From assembly GCA_903873705.1 (NCBI GenBank), contig CAIQPK010000009.1, forward strand, positions 1-64,000: a stretch of DNA of 64,000 bases, in the 5' to 3' direction. Shown here piece by piece: positions 7,524 through 15,952 of this stretch; within the stretch, counting starts at the first letter, position 1; each line of letters begins with the position of its first letter. The translations under genes and the position numbers were made by a program. The notes beneath the pieces were generated by a model, which made no database searches, was not told where the DNA came from, and saw nothing but the letters and a program-made list of their open reading frames with translations. The DNA is from an uncultured Acidobacteriota bacterium. GTDB taxonomy: Bacteria > Acidobacteriota > Terriglobia > Terriglobales > Acidobacteriaceae.

Positions 7524-8750
7524 TTACGGGGTTTTGCCGGGGCCGGATGGCTTGACCGGTTCAACTGGGGGCAGCGCGTTGGGCGGTAGGGCCGATGACA
7601 GGCCTTTGAAGATGAAGCGCTGGGTGCGGGCGCCGGGGACTACTTCGGCGGTGTAGAGGTTGCCCTCGTGGTCGGCGGCCATGAGGTGGATGCCCTGGAA
7701 TTGGCCGGGGTCTTTGCCTCGACCGCCGAACTCGTAGAGGATCTTGAGAGTCTTTCGGTCGACCACTTCGATGCGGGAGTTGCCGTAGTCGGAGAGGTAG
7801 AGGAAGCGCTGGGCTTTGTCGGCGGAGAAGGCCATGCCGGTGACGGTGATGACCGCGGGGCCGCCGCGATTGATGAACATCTGGGTGAGGTATTTGCCTG
7901 CGGGTGTGAAGAGCTGGACGCGCTGGTTGGAGCGGTCGGCGACGTAGACGATGCCGTCGTTGGAAACGAGGACGCCGTGGACGGGGCTGGAGAAGTGGTC
8001 GGGGCCGGGATCGTTGGGGTCGATGGGGGACGTGGCGGCGCGGGGTCTGCCCTGGGGCGGCACGCCGACGGGTTCGCCGGCGGGGCCGGGGCCGCCGGAG
8101 GTGGCGTCGTCTACGGGCGGCTTGCCGAAGGCTCCCCACATGCGTTTGTAGGCGAGGGTTTCGGCGTCGAGGACCAGGACGCGGCGGTTGCCATAGCCGT
8201 CGGCGATGAAGAGTTCGTTGGTTTTGGGCCAGATGAAGATGTCGCCGGGTTTGTTGACGGAGGCGGGGTCGGTGCTGCCTTTGGTGACGGTGCGACCGCC
8301 GAACTGCTTGATGAATTTGCCGTCGACGGTGAACTTGAGGAGCATGTCGTCGGAGTCTTTGGTTTTGGATTGGCCGCTGGGACTGCTGCCGGTGATGTAG
8401 ACGTTGTCCTTGCTGTCGACGAGGACGTTGTGCTCGGCGTTGGGCCAGTCGTATCCGGGGCCGTCGCCGCCCCAGGCGCGGATGAATTTGCCGTGGGCGT
8501 CGAGCTCGATGACCGGGGGCGCGGGTTTCTGTCCGGCGGGGACGGTGCGGGGGCGGTGGATGATCCAGACGTTGTCGTGGCTATCGACGGCGACCTTGGA
8601 GGTGACGCCGAGGACCCAGCCGTTAGGGAGCTGGGGCCAGGTGGGGTCGACTTCGAAGATGGGGACCGGTTCGGTGGGTTTGATTTGGGCGGTGGCGGTG
8701 AAGGCGGTGGCGGCCAGGAGTACGGTCGCCAGCCGCATTTTGAGGTGCAT
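7524..8750 (-). CDS. Exported NHL-repeat (six-bladed beta-propeller) protein
   Basis: The 408-residue protein has a Sec signal (residues 1-21, LATVLLAATAFTATAQ) and then repeated NHL-like blades with patterns such as DSKDNVYITG, DGYGNRRVLVLD, GIVYVADRSNQRVQLF, YLSDYGNSRIEVV and DHEGNLYTAEV. Such propellers act as binding scaffolds or as lyases of the peptidyl-amidoglycolate type; nothing here proves an enzyme. GGAG precedes the ATG at suitable spacing. It is the likely first gene of a unit with hpd, but a periplasmic propeller has no known role in tyrosine degradation, so the pairing may be chance. Confidence 0.8.
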   Translation of the reverse strand: MHLKMRLATVLLAATAFTATAQIKPTEPVPIFEVDPTWPQLPNGWVLGVTSKVAVDSHDNVWIIHRPRTVPAGQKPAPPVIELDAHGKFIRAWGGDGPGYDWPNAEHNVLVDSKDNVYITGSSPSGQSKTKDSDDMLLKFTVDGKFIKQFGGRTVTKGSTDPASVNKPGDIFIWPKTNELFIADGYGNRRVLVLDAETLAYKRMWGAFGKPPVDDATSGGPGPAGEPVGVPPQGRPRAATSPIDPNDPGPDHFSSPVHGVLVSNDGIVYVADRSNQRVQLFTPAGKYLTQMFINRGGPAVITVTGMAFSADKAQRFLYLSDYGNSRIEVVDRKTLKILYEFGGRGKDPGQFQGIHLMAADHEGNLYTAEVVPGARTQRFIFKGLSSALPPNALPPVEPVKPSGPGKTP

Positions 8751-8896
8751 GGTTGGGCTCTCCAGATGCTGTGTTTCGCGGGGCGTGATGATGATAGTAC
8801 AAAGTTTGCGGTGGTTGGTTTTTGGGGTGGTGGCGGCATGGAGGAAGGCAGTTTTGTCGCTGCGGCTGCGCCTTCGCTCCCGCCTGCGGCAGCGAG

Positions 8897-8960
8897 GTAG
8901 CGCCTTGCGGCGCGGTTGACCTAGGGCTTCGCCCTAGGCTGGTATGGGGCGCGCCTTCAG
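8897..8960. repeat. Dispersed palindromic repeat (copy 1)
   Basis: Two hairpins stand side by side, GCGCC-TTGC-GGCGC at 8900-8913 and CCTAGGGC-TTC-GCCCTAGG at 8920-8938, followed by CTGGTATGGGG. The second resembles a copy at 25275-25293 in which two stem positions differ with compensating changes. It lies in the 475-bp gap between the NHL-repeat gene and the pseudouridine synthase gene. Confidence 0.7.
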
Positions 8961-9008
8961 CGCTTTAAGGCAGAGGCCAACGTTACCGCAGCGGGAGTGC
9001 AAGAACAA

Positions 9009-9194
9009 GAGCAACAGCAAAGGCAAGTGCAAGTGCAAGTGCAACAGCCACAGCCACAGCAACTGCAAAGGCAAGTGCAAAGGCAAGTGCCAATGCGGGG
9101 ATCTCTCCAATACGGCCGCAAAGTGCGCGGCCTTCGGTCGAGATGACGATTACTGGGGTGGGGCGGACAAAGGCAAAGGCAAAGGCAAAGGCAA
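9009..9194. repeat. GCAAGN/GGCAAA hexanucleotide runs with CTTCGGTCGAGATGAC motif
   Basis: Positions 9009-9094 hold a degenerate hexamer run (GCAACA, GCAAGT, GGCAAA, GCCACA units) and 9167-9194 hold GGCAAA repeated about four times. Between them, at 9131-9147, is CCTTCGGTCGAGATGAC, a relative of the motif at 4451, 29191, 30459 and 45889. Nothing here looks coding. It fills the rest of the gap up to 9225. Confidence 0.75.
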
Positions 9195-9225
9195 TGAGCC
9201 TGGTAGAGGGACGAGGTTACTGATG

Positions 9226-10113
9226 CTAGAGGAATCCAGCGGGCAAGGGGGCTTCGAGGTGGATTGGTTGGTTGGTGATGGGGTGGGGGAAGTTGAGGAA
9301 TTGGGCGTGGAGGAGGTAGCCTGCGTCGCCGGGGAGGCCGGGGAGGTTTTCGAGGGGGTGGCCGGTGGGGCCGTAGAGAGGGTCGCCTACCAGGGGGTGG
9401 CCTATGGAGGCGAGGTGTATGCGGATTTGATGGGGGCGGCCGGAGTGGAGGGTTACCTGGAAGGTGGTGGTGGTTGGGGTGCGGGAGATGACTTGCGCTG
9501 AGGATTTTGAGGGTTTGCCGGTAGGGCTGGCCGCCCAGACGGTGCCGATTAGAGGGTGCCCGACTGGACCGATGGGGGTTTGGATTTCGTAGGCGTCTTG
9601 CTGGGCGGGGTTTTGCGCGAACGCGCGGTAGATTTTCTGGATGCTGGGGGTGTTCCAGAGGGCGGTCAGGGTGGCGGCGGCTTGCGGGGTTTTGGCGAAG
9701 AGGACGATGCCGGTGGTGGCTCGGCCTAAGCGGTGGACCGGGTTGGCGGTGGGGTATTGCTTCTGGACGAGGCGGAGGAGGGTGTTTTCGAGGAAGCCGG
9801 CGCCGGGGAGGGTGGGGAGGCCGGTGGGTTTGTTGACCGCGAGGAGGTGGGGGTCGTCGAAGAGGATTTCGAAGTGCTGAGGGGTGTCGGGTTCGCGCCA
9901 GGGGGGACGGTTCCAGGTGAGGGTCTGGCCGGTGGTGAGGGTTTCGTGGCCGGTGGCGGTTTGGCCGTTCAGGGTTACTTCGCCGTTGGCGAGGTTTTGC
10001 TGCCAGGCTTCGAGAGTGGAGTGGGGGTAGAGGGTGGTGAGATGTTGGAGGAGGGTTCGTCCTTGATGTTGGGGGGCGATGGTGGAGGTGTAGGCGTAGC
10101 CCCGGTTGAGCAT
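9226..10113 (-). CDS. RluA-family pseudouridine synthase, HRLG subgroup
   Basis: The protein is 295 residues from the internal ATG at 10113, which I prefer because MLNRGYAYTS begins the conserved part; an upstream ATG at 10167 is also open and neither has a good ribosome site. A short S4-like segment (LTTLYPHSTLEAW to GQTLTW) precedes the synthase domain with LAVNKPTGLPTLPG and the region HRLGRATTGIVLFAK. In most RluA enzymes the fourth residue of that block is the catalytic Asp; here it is Gly. The GRPHQIRIHLASIGHPLVGD block near the C-terminus is intact. It probably binds rRNA or tRNA, but catalysis by the usual Asp is not obvious. Confidence 0.85.
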   Translation of the reverse strand: MLNRGYAYTSTIAPQHQGRTLLQHLTTLYPHSTLEAWQQNLANGEVTLNGQTATGHETLTTGQTLTWNRPPWREPDTPQHFEILFDDPHLLAVNKPTGLPTLPGAGFLENTLLRLVQKQYPTANPVHRLGRATTGIVLFAKTPQAAATLTALWNTPSIQKIYRAFAQNPAQQDAYEIQTPIGPVGHPLIGTVWAASPTGKPSKSSAQVISRTPTTTTFQVTLHSGRPHQIRIHLASIGHPLVGDPLYGPTGHPLENLPGLPGDAGYLLHAQFLNFPHPITNQPIHLEAPLPAGFL

Positions 10114-10351
10114 GGGTTTGAGTGTATGGGATAGGGCCGGGGTTGGCAGTGGAGGTATCCCGCTCATGCCGCAAGTGCGCGTGATGAACGGGGCACCCGG
10201 GCGTTATGCAGGGGCGCTTGATCTGGAGGTAGATAAATTTCTGGCTAAGTGATTGAAAGGAAGGCTGTGTCGTGCATAAGCGAAGGACACCACTTTTCTT
10301 GCCGCAAGGCTGGGTCATGTAGAGGTCGGGCTCGATTTTTGGAGGGCTTTG

Positions 10352-11329
10352 ATGATGCGGCTTTTTAGGATTTCTCTTCTTGCGGTGATGGCGGCGGGGG
10401 CAGCACACGCCAGCACGGTTTACACCACGACAGATCTGGCTACGGCTACGGGAACGCTGTGTGTGGGGAGTTGCGGGACGCCGACTGCGATTACGGGGAC
10501 GGGGTCATCGACTTTTGTGAACAGCGGTTTCTCGGCGACGATGTCATCGGCTACGCCGCCGACTGCGTCTTCGACCGCGCAGATGTTCAGCAATAATCCC
10601 GGGGTTTCGAGTGTGCCTTTTGTGGTGGATCAGAACGGGTCGTCGCAGGCGCAATATCTGAGCGGCAACGTGACCAATACGACGAGCACGCTGGTTATCA
10701 ACATGGGTAGCTTTACCGGCGGGGCGGCGGCTACGGGTATTTTCAGCGTCAGTTCGATCTACACGCTGCTGCAGGCGATCACGGTACCTAATAGCGGCTG
10801 GCAGGGCATCGACATTACACTGAGTGGCGTTAATAGCGGTGGGTCGGCGATCTCGGACGTGTTTTTGTTGACCGTGGGTACTGACTATCGCGGAACCAAC
10901 AACAACACAGGGCGGCTGTGCACGGATGCCAACCCGGGATGCAGCTCCGGTAACGCAATGAACGTACCGTCGTCACCGGGGTCGGAGTCGCAGACTATCG
11001 CTTCCGGGACTACGGGTACCGTGAAGGTTTATAACAGCGTCTTCGTCACTAGCGCGAACGGCGTTTCATATTACCTTGATGCCCAGGAACTTGACCTTCC
11101 GGCGACAGGTGCGAACTCGTTCGTTGGCGGGTATCTGGATACGGTGACGATTTCGAATATTTCGGGGACGGGAACGACGAAGCAGAGGATGGTGCTTACC
11201 GGACTGACGGCGGAGAGCACGATCACTGCCTCTCCCGTTCCGGAGCCGGCGTCGCTTTTGCTGTTGTCGACGGGGTTGGGCGCGGCTGGCTTTGTCAGGC
11301 GTCGGTGGCGTGGCCGGACGGTTGCGTAG
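10352..11329 (+). CDS. PEP-CTERM sorted exported protein (1)
   Basis: This 325-residue protein has a Sec signal (ISLLAVMAAGAAHA) and a Thr/Ser/Gly-rich beta domain. The C-terminal sorting signal has VPEPAS, a hydrophobic stretch LLLLSTGLGAAGFV and the basic end RRRWRGR. PEP-CTERM proteins are cut and anchored by an exosortase and are usually linked to exopolysaccharide. GGAGGG at 10341-10346 supports ATG 10352 over the TTG at 10349. No exosortase is in the window. The gene converges on the DUF4097 gene with only 9 bp between the stops. Confidence 0.88.
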   Translation: MMRLFRISLLAVMAAGAAHASTVYTTTDLATATGTLCVGSCGTPTAITGTGSSTFVNSGFSATMSSATPPTASSTAQMFSNNPGVSSVPFVVDQNGSSQAQYLSGNVTNTTSTLVINMGSFTGGAAATGIFSVSSIYTLLQAITVPNSGWQGIDITLSGVNSGGSAISDVFLLTVGTDYRGTNNNTGRLCTDANPGCSSGNAMNVPSSPGSESQTIASGTTGTVKVYNSVFVTSANGVSYYLDAQELDLPATGANSFVGGYLDTVTISNISGTGTTKQRMVLTGLTAESTITASPVPEPASLLLLSTGLGAAGFVRRRWRGRTVA

Positions 11330-11338
11330 TTACTGAGT

Positions 11339-13000
11339 CTAGAAGCGGGCTGGAGCAGGCGGTGCTGGGGGCGTCGGGGGTTTGATCCTTGGCACCTTTG
11401 GTGCCGCCGGCGCTTTTGGTGTGGCTGCGGGAGCTGGGGTTGCCGGTGGAGCTGGAACCGCTGTAATAGCGGGCGGCGCTGGGGCTACCGGGGGCAGGGG
11501 TGCGACCGTGGCTTTGCGGACCGTTACGTCGCCGTTGGTGGTGGTGATTTTCACCAGCGGGCCACCGTGGTTGACGGATCCGTTGAGTTCGGGGGATTCG
11601 TCGGAGCCTTGTTTGGGGAGGTCGAAGTCGTTTTCCAGGGAGCCGTGGCGGGTGGAGGCCTGGACAGTGAAGCTGGCGGTGGCGGGCATGCCTACGTCTA
11701 CTGAGCCGTTGCGGTTGACGATCTCGATGGTGCCGAGGGGGGAGGCGTTGGTGAGGGTGACGGAGCCGTCGCGGTCGGAGACCTGGATGTTGCCCTGGAC
11801 GCGTTCCAGCGAGATATTGCGGGCGTGGGTGTTGAGGAGGACCGGGCCGAGGACCTGGCTGGCGGTGAGGTCGGCGCCGGTGTCGAGTTCCATTTCGCCG
11901 TCGAGGCGGGCCATCTGGAAGTCGGTGCGGCTGGTTTTGAAGTGGACGGGGCCGTCTACGCGCTCGAGGTGGGTGGTGCCGAAGAAGTCTCCCTGGAGGA
12001 GAACGTTGCCGTGGATGTCGGAGACGTTGATGTCGCCGGAGCGGCCATCGACGGTGACGGGGCCGGTGACGGAGTGGGCGGAGAAGGTGGCGCCGTCGTT
12101 GTGCATGTGGGCGACGGCGGAGCCGGTGAGGCCGCTAAGGTCGACGCTGCCGTGGTTGGCGTTGATGGTGACGGGGGCGTGGAGGCTGGAGATGTTGACG
12201 TCGCCGCGGTCGGTGGTAACGGTGACGGTGACGCCGCGGGGGACGTCGATGGTGAGGTCGGCGTGGGCACCGTTGACGCCGTCGGGGACGCTGACGGAGA
12301 GGTGGCTGCCTTCGCCGGTAACGCGGGGCTGGATGTCGCGGGCGCGGGAGTCGGCGTCTTCTTCCTTGAAAGCGTAGACCTGCTTGTGGACGGCGATGTG
12401 CATCTGGCCGTCGTCGCTGGTGCCGGTGACGGTGACGTCGCCGCGGGGGTTGTCGATAGTGAGGACGGCGTCGGCGGCGATGGTGTGGGTGAGGGAGACG
12501 TCGGAGTCATGAGACTCGCCGAGGGCACGGTCGAAGTCGCCGAGATTAAAGCGGAAGTGGTCGTCGTTCCAATCGGCTGCGCGGGTGCTGAGGTGGGCTG
12601 CTCCGCCGATGACGGCGACGAAGATGAGCAGGCCGATGATGCCTCCGCTCGTGACGCGGGAGCCGGTGGGCGGAAGGCCCATGGCGGCGCGTTCCTGCTG
12701 GACGTGCTGGTCCCAGGCCCACTCGGCGAGGCGGATGCAGCCGGCGGCGATCAGCAGGAGCGGCCACCAGCGGCCGAACCACTGGGTGAGGCTCCACCAG
12801 TTGAGGCGGCCCATTTCTACGCAAAGGAAGATGACTCCGAAGGCGACGAGGAAGATCGGGCCGGCTATGGAGCCGCGGCGGAGGGCGCGGGCCTGCATGC
12901 GCATTTGCTGACGCTGGATGCGGGCCTGAGTCTTCATGATGCGGCGCTGGGCTTTCCAGTCGACGCCGGATTGCGGATATTGGGGAGGATAGCCGGCCAT
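11339..13000 (-). CDS. Membrane-anchored DUF4097-type beta-repeat protein
   Basis: This protein has 553 residues. The N-terminus holds a cytosolic basic helix (QARIQRQQMRMQARALRR), then LiaI/LiaF-like membrane segments (GPIFLVAFGVIFLCV and WWPLLLIAAGCI) and a third near GGIIGLLIFVAVIGGAA. About 300 residues of short beta repeats follow (VTVTGT, GDVNISSL, GSVDLSGL, GDINVSDIHGNV, GSVTLTN), the DUF4097 pattern expected to form a right-handed beta-helix outside the membrane. The C-terminus is a Pro/Ala-rich tail. ATG 13000 lies just after the stop of the upstream gene, with AGGGA 7 nt before it. It is the last gene of the sigma/anti-sigma operon and a likely output of that envelope response. Confidence 0.85.
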   Translation of the reverse strand: MAGYPPQYPQSGVDWKAQRRIMKTQARIQRQQMRMQARALRRGSIAGPIFLVAFGVIFLCVEMGRLNWWSLTQWFGRWWPLLLIAAGCIRLAEWAWDQHVQQERAAMGLPPTGSRVTSGGIIGLLIFVAVIGGAAHLSTRAADWNDDHFRFNLGDFDRALGESHDSDVSLTHTIAADAVLTIDNPRGDVTVTGTSDDGQMHIAVHKQVYAFKEEDADSRARDIQPRVTGEGSHLSVSVPDGVNGAHADLTIDVPRGVTVTVTTDRGDVNISSLHAPVTINANHGSVDLSGLTGSAVAHMHNDGATFSAHSVTGPVTVDGRSGDINVSDIHGNVLLQGDFFGTTHLERVDGPVHFKTSRTDFQMARLDGEMELDTGADLTASQVLGPVLLNTHARNISLERVQGNIQVSDRDGSVTLTNASPLGTIEIVNRNGSVDVGMPATASFTVQASTRHGSLENDFDLPKQGSDESPELNGSVNHGGPLVKITTTNGDVTVRKATVAPLPPVAPAPPAITAVPAPPATPAPAATPKAPAAPKVPRIKPPTPPAPPAPARF

Positions 13001-13001
13001 G

Positions 13002-14183
13002 TTAGAGTCCCTTCCCGTCGTTGGCATCCGGCGCGGTGGCGGTGGGTGAGAACGGAGCTGGGGGGTAATTGCGGGTGCCGAGGGAGCGTTCGATCAGCAG
13101 CAGCACGCCGATCACAATGACGATCACCGGCCAGGATTTGTGGAAGTAGATGACGTCGAATTCCTGGAGCATCCAGAGCAGGCCTACGGTGAAGAGGATG
13201 ACGGGAGCACGCAGCGAGCAGATGGCGCGGGAGGTGTAAGCGTCGCCTTCGTCAGCGCGAGGAGCGAAGCCGCCGGTGGCGTCCATGCGGCGGGCGAAGA
13301 TGCCGATACCAAGCGCCATCAGCAGGAAGGGGAAGATTTTGTGGATGCTGAAGCGGAGGTCGGGGACGAGGTTGAGCAGGAGAAAGAGGACGCCGAAGCC
13401 GATGAGCCAGATGGCAGCTCCGGGGAGGCGTGAGGAGCGGACGGGGACGAAGGTGTCGGGAGCCATAACGGGGGAGTAGGGTGCGGCCGGATTGGCTGGC
13501 GGCGGGGTCCAGGCTGGTGTGTCCCATGCCGGCTGGGTGTAGGCGGAGGTGGGCGGAGGGACGGGTGTGCCGGCCCAGGCCTGCGGAGGTGCAGCGGGAT
13601 CGACTGGGGGAACCGTGGCGTTGGGCTGGGTCCAGGCGGCGTTGGGGGAATTAGGCGCGGTAGTGCCGCGGAAGTGGGCCCCTACCTGGGCTCCGATGTT
13701 GTTGAGGCCGAAGGGGTCGGGGAGGGGGAGGCCTTCGCGGCGGGCCTTGGCCGTGTGGTAGGCCTCGAACATCTGGTAGATGACCCAGGACGCGGCGAGG
13801 AAACCGAAGAAGTTGTTGCCGCCGGCGAGCGACTGCAGGACGGCGTAGATGGCGATGTGGACGATGCCCTTGGCGAATTGACCGTTGTACATGGCACCGA
13901 CGCCGGGGATGATGCCGAGTACTGCGGCAAGGCCGGGGCTGGGCGAGTTACCGCCCATGGGCGGGAAGGGTTCGCGGTAGCCGCCGGTGGGCGGCGGCGG
14001 GGGAGTGGCAGCGCCGCCGTAGGGCGGGGGGACTGTACCGAGGCGAGCCTCGAGGCAGGGCTCGCAGAATACTCCGGAGCCGACCGGGCGGGCGGTGTCG
14101 CGAGTGAGGGGCTTGCCGCAGTCCTGGCAGAATCCGACGCGTTCAGGATCGTTGCTGGTTGGGTTGGTGGTTTCGTCAATCAT
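13002..14183 (-). CDS. Zinc-ribbon, TM2-type multi-pass membrane protein
   Basis: The 393-residue protein opens with a treble-clef-like zinc motif (CQDCGKPLT and CEPCLE, residues 19-43). A Pro/Gly-rich linker leads to a TM2-like region (PGLAAVLGIIPGVGAMYNGQ), then a long Pro-rich linker and four closely spaced hydrophobic segments (IWLIGFGVLFLLLNL, FPFLLMALGIGIFA, PVILFTVGLLWML, WPVIVIVIGVLLLI) like those of LiaI/LiaF membrane domains. It lies 4 bp after the anti-sigma gene and 1 bp before the DUF4097 gene, so co-translation is likely. The role is probably envelope-stress sensing or response; this is inferred from context. Confidence 0.8.
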   Translation of the reverse strand: MIDETTNPTSNDPERVGFCQDCGKPLTRDTARPVGSGVFCEPCLEARLGTVPPPYGGAATPPPPPTGGYREPFPPMGGNSPSPGLAAVLGIIPGVGAMYNGQFAKGIVHIAIYAVLQSLAGGNNFFGFLAASWVIYQMFEAYHTAKARREGLPLPDPFGLNNIGAQVGAHFRGTTAPNSPNAAWTQPNATVPPVDPAAPPQAWAGTPVPPPTSAYTQPAWDTPAWTPPPANPAAPYSPVMAPDTFVPVRSSRLPGAAIWLIGFGVLFLLLNLVPDLRFSIHKIFPFLLMALGIGIFARRMDATGGFAPRADEGDAYTSRAICSLRAPVILFTVGLLWMLQEFDVIYFHKSWPVIVIVIGVLLLIERSLGTRNYPPAPFSPTATAPDANDGKGL

Positions 14184-14187
14184 GGTC

Positions 14188-15015
14188 TTAGGCTCCTTTC
14201 TCGACCCGCGACGCGTCTGCGTCCGGGGCGGTCTGTTCGGGTATTAATTCGCTGGTGCCCTTGGGAATGTCCTGGTCAGCTTTGGGCTTGTCGGGCTGCT
14301 GATTTTGCGGGGCTGGCCTGGTCTGGGGCTGGGTTGCCGGGGCTTTCTGCTGTTTGTTGGCGTCCACGCCCTGGAAGGGGCTGCTGGGATCGCGGTCATC
14401 GTTGCGGAGATCGTTTACGCGGGACTCGACCTGGTAGACGACGCGCATGTTCTGGATGGTGCGGGCCGCGGAGGCCTTGGCATCGGCGAAGCTGCGCTGG
14501 ATGGAGCCGGGGCGAAGGTCAGTGATGCGGACGCCACCGAGGTTGAGGGTGAGGGCGAGCGAGAAGAAGGCCATGGCGGCGGTCATCGCCATGCGGGGCT
14601 GGAAGTGAGCTGTGCCGCCGTCAAAGGTGAAGGTCGACTCGATCTTCTCCCAGAGGGCTTCGCGCAGGCCGCGGGCGGGGACAACGTTGCGGAATTCCGG
14701 CGTGGGTACGACGCCGTGGCGCGGGAAGACGCGGGACATCTCGGCTTCGCTGGTCTGGGCGAGGATGCGCTGCATCATGCCGGCGGGGGGCTCAGGGCGA
14801 TGGCCTTTGAGCATCTCGAGCCAGGCGGCGCCGCGCTGGGCTTCGGTCATTTGCTGGGCGCAGTTGACGCAGCCGGCAACGTGACGGTCGAATACGATCT
14901 GCTCGGCCGCGGTGAGCGTTCCATCAACCGCGTCGAGGCACATGGTCTCGCACGCCTCGCAGCTCAGGTTAGAGCTTTGCGAAAATCCTCCGAACTGGTT
15001 CTCCCGGTTCGTCAC
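14188..15015 (-). CDS. Zinc-binding transmembrane anti-sigma factor
   Basis: This 275-residue protein has an N-terminal zinc-finger anti-sigma domain with the H-x3-C-x2-C signature (HVAGCVNC, residues 45-52) and an upstream Cys pair near 19-26. One membrane segment follows (MTAAMAFFSLALTLNL, about 133-150), and then an exported Gln/Pro-rich tail. It would hold the adjacent ECF sigma factor at the membrane until a signal arrives. The start is GTG at 15015, one base after the sigma stop codon, with AGGTGA upstream, which suggests translational coupling and matched amounts. Confidence 0.88.
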   Translation of the reverse strand: MTNRENQFGGFSQSSNLSCEACETMCLDAVDGTLTAAEQIVFDRHVAGCVNCAQQMTEAQRGAAWLEMLKGHRPEPPAGMMQRILAQTSEAEMSRVFPRHGVVPTPEFRNVVPARGLREALWEKIESTFTFDGGTAHFQPRMAMTAAMAFFSLALTLNLGGVRITDLRPGSIQRSFADAKASAARTIQNMRVVYQVESRVNDLRNDDRDPSSPFQGVDANKQQKAPATQPQTRPAPQNQQPDKPKADQDIPKGTSELIPEQTAPDADASRVEKGA

Positions 15016-15016
15016 G

Positions 15017-15841
15017 TTACATCACCTGCCCTTCTATACGTTTCAATAGCTTAGCGAGTTCACTGCGGCCGCGGCTAATCCTGCTCTTCACCGTTCCCTG
15101 CGGCACACCGAGTACTTCGGCAATATCTTTGTAGTCCATGTCTTCCAGGTCGCGGAGGATGACGGCTTCGCGGAGTTCTGGAGAGACTTGTTGCAGCGCG
15201 TGCTGAATCTGCGCGCGAAGTTCCATGCCGGAGACGTGCTGCTCCTGGTTGCGGCCGGTGTCAGCGAGGCGGTCCAACTTGGAGGGGCCGTCTTCTTCGC
15301 CGTCCATGGTTTCGTTCAGCGAGTCGGTCGCGCGATCCATGCGGGCGCGGCGGTAGTTGTCGACCAGCATGTTGCGGGTCAGGGTCGTGAGCCAGGTGTT
15401 GAAGCCGCCCTTGCTGGGGTCGAAGTTGTCGATGTTCCTGAAAACTTTGATGAAGACGTCCTGGGTGAGGTCTTCGGCCTCGCTGGCGGAGCCGGTGAAG
15501 CGGTAGCAGATGCCGTAAATGCGGCGGTGCTGCGAGCGGGCGAGTTCTTCCCAGGCGGCTCCGTCGCCAGCGACGCAGCGGGCGGCGAGGGCGGCCATGG
15601 CGCGCTGCTCGGCGAGCATGGCGGCGCGTTCGGGGGTGGCGGTGCGGTCGCTGTCCGGCTCTAGCCCTGCGGGGCGCGGAGCGGCTGGCTTGGGAGTTGC
15701 GTTGCTGCTCGAACGTTCGTCACGCATTACCACGTGCTTCGCCCTGCTTTCAGAACCGGCCGTCACCGCAGCCTGGTTCTTGCTGCCGTTCCACGGGGTG
15801 CTTAGCCCTGTCATCATCGCCGGTATGGTAGCCGCGCCCAT
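15017..15841 (-). CDS. ECF-type RNA polymerase sigma factor
   Basis: The protein has up to 274 residues with a sigma-2 region (YRFTGSASEAEDLTQDVFIKVF, then FNTWLTTLTRNMLVDNYRR) and a sigma-4 helix-turn-helix (YKDIAEVLGVPQGTVKSRIS). An extra 70-80 residues of low-complexity sequence precede sigma-2, and several internal ATGs (15817, 15727) could be the true start; none has a strong ribosome site. It heads the operon with its anti-sigma factor, the zinc-ribbon TM2 protein and the DUF4097 protein, and probably activates its own promoter. Confidence 0.9.
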   Translation of the reverse strand: MGAATIPAMMTGLSTPWNGSKNQAAVTAGSESRAKHVVMRDERSSSNATPKPAAPRPAGLEPDSDRTATPERAAMLAEQRAMAALAARCVAGDGAAWEELARSQHRRIYGICYRFTGSASEAEDLTQDVFIKVFRNIDNFDPSKGGFNTWLTTLTRNMLVDNYRRARMDRATDSLNETMDGEEDGPSKLDRLADTGRNQEQHVSGMELRAQIQHALQQVSPELREAVILRDLEDMDYKDIAEVLGVPQGTVKSRISRGRSELAKLLKRIEGQVM

Positions 15842-15856
15842 GCCAACCTATACGAT

Positions 15857-15890
15857 AAAAGGCCCTCCCCGGTTCCCGGAAGGGCCTTTT
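15857..15890. terminator. Terminator downstream of sodC
   Basis: A 10-bp outer stem (AAAAGGCCCT at 15857-15866, AGGGCCTTTT at 15881-15890) with an inner GC-rich part works for either strand. It separates sodC from the sigma operon promoter. Confidence 0.85.
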
Positions 15891-15952
15891 CCTTCTGCTG
15901 CGGGCTCATTTGGAGGCTGGTGTTGCCTCAAAGTGGCCATTTGGTGGGATTT

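Noticed and set aside
6306-7589. A 427-codon frame antisense to hpd
   Set aside because: Gly/Ala/Asp/Glu-only composition and complete overlap with a firm gene.
7668-8900. A 410-codon frame antisense to the NHL-repeat gene
   Set aside because: Same acidic Gly/Ala/Val composition as other shadows, with no motif.
9009-9194. Hexamer runs considered as a CRISPR array or minisatellite
   Set aside because: Units are six bases and degenerate, with no spacers and no cas genes.
11825-13120. A 431-codon frame antisense to the DUF4097 gene
   Set aside because: Mirror of a beta-repeat gene; no start signal and unnatural composition.
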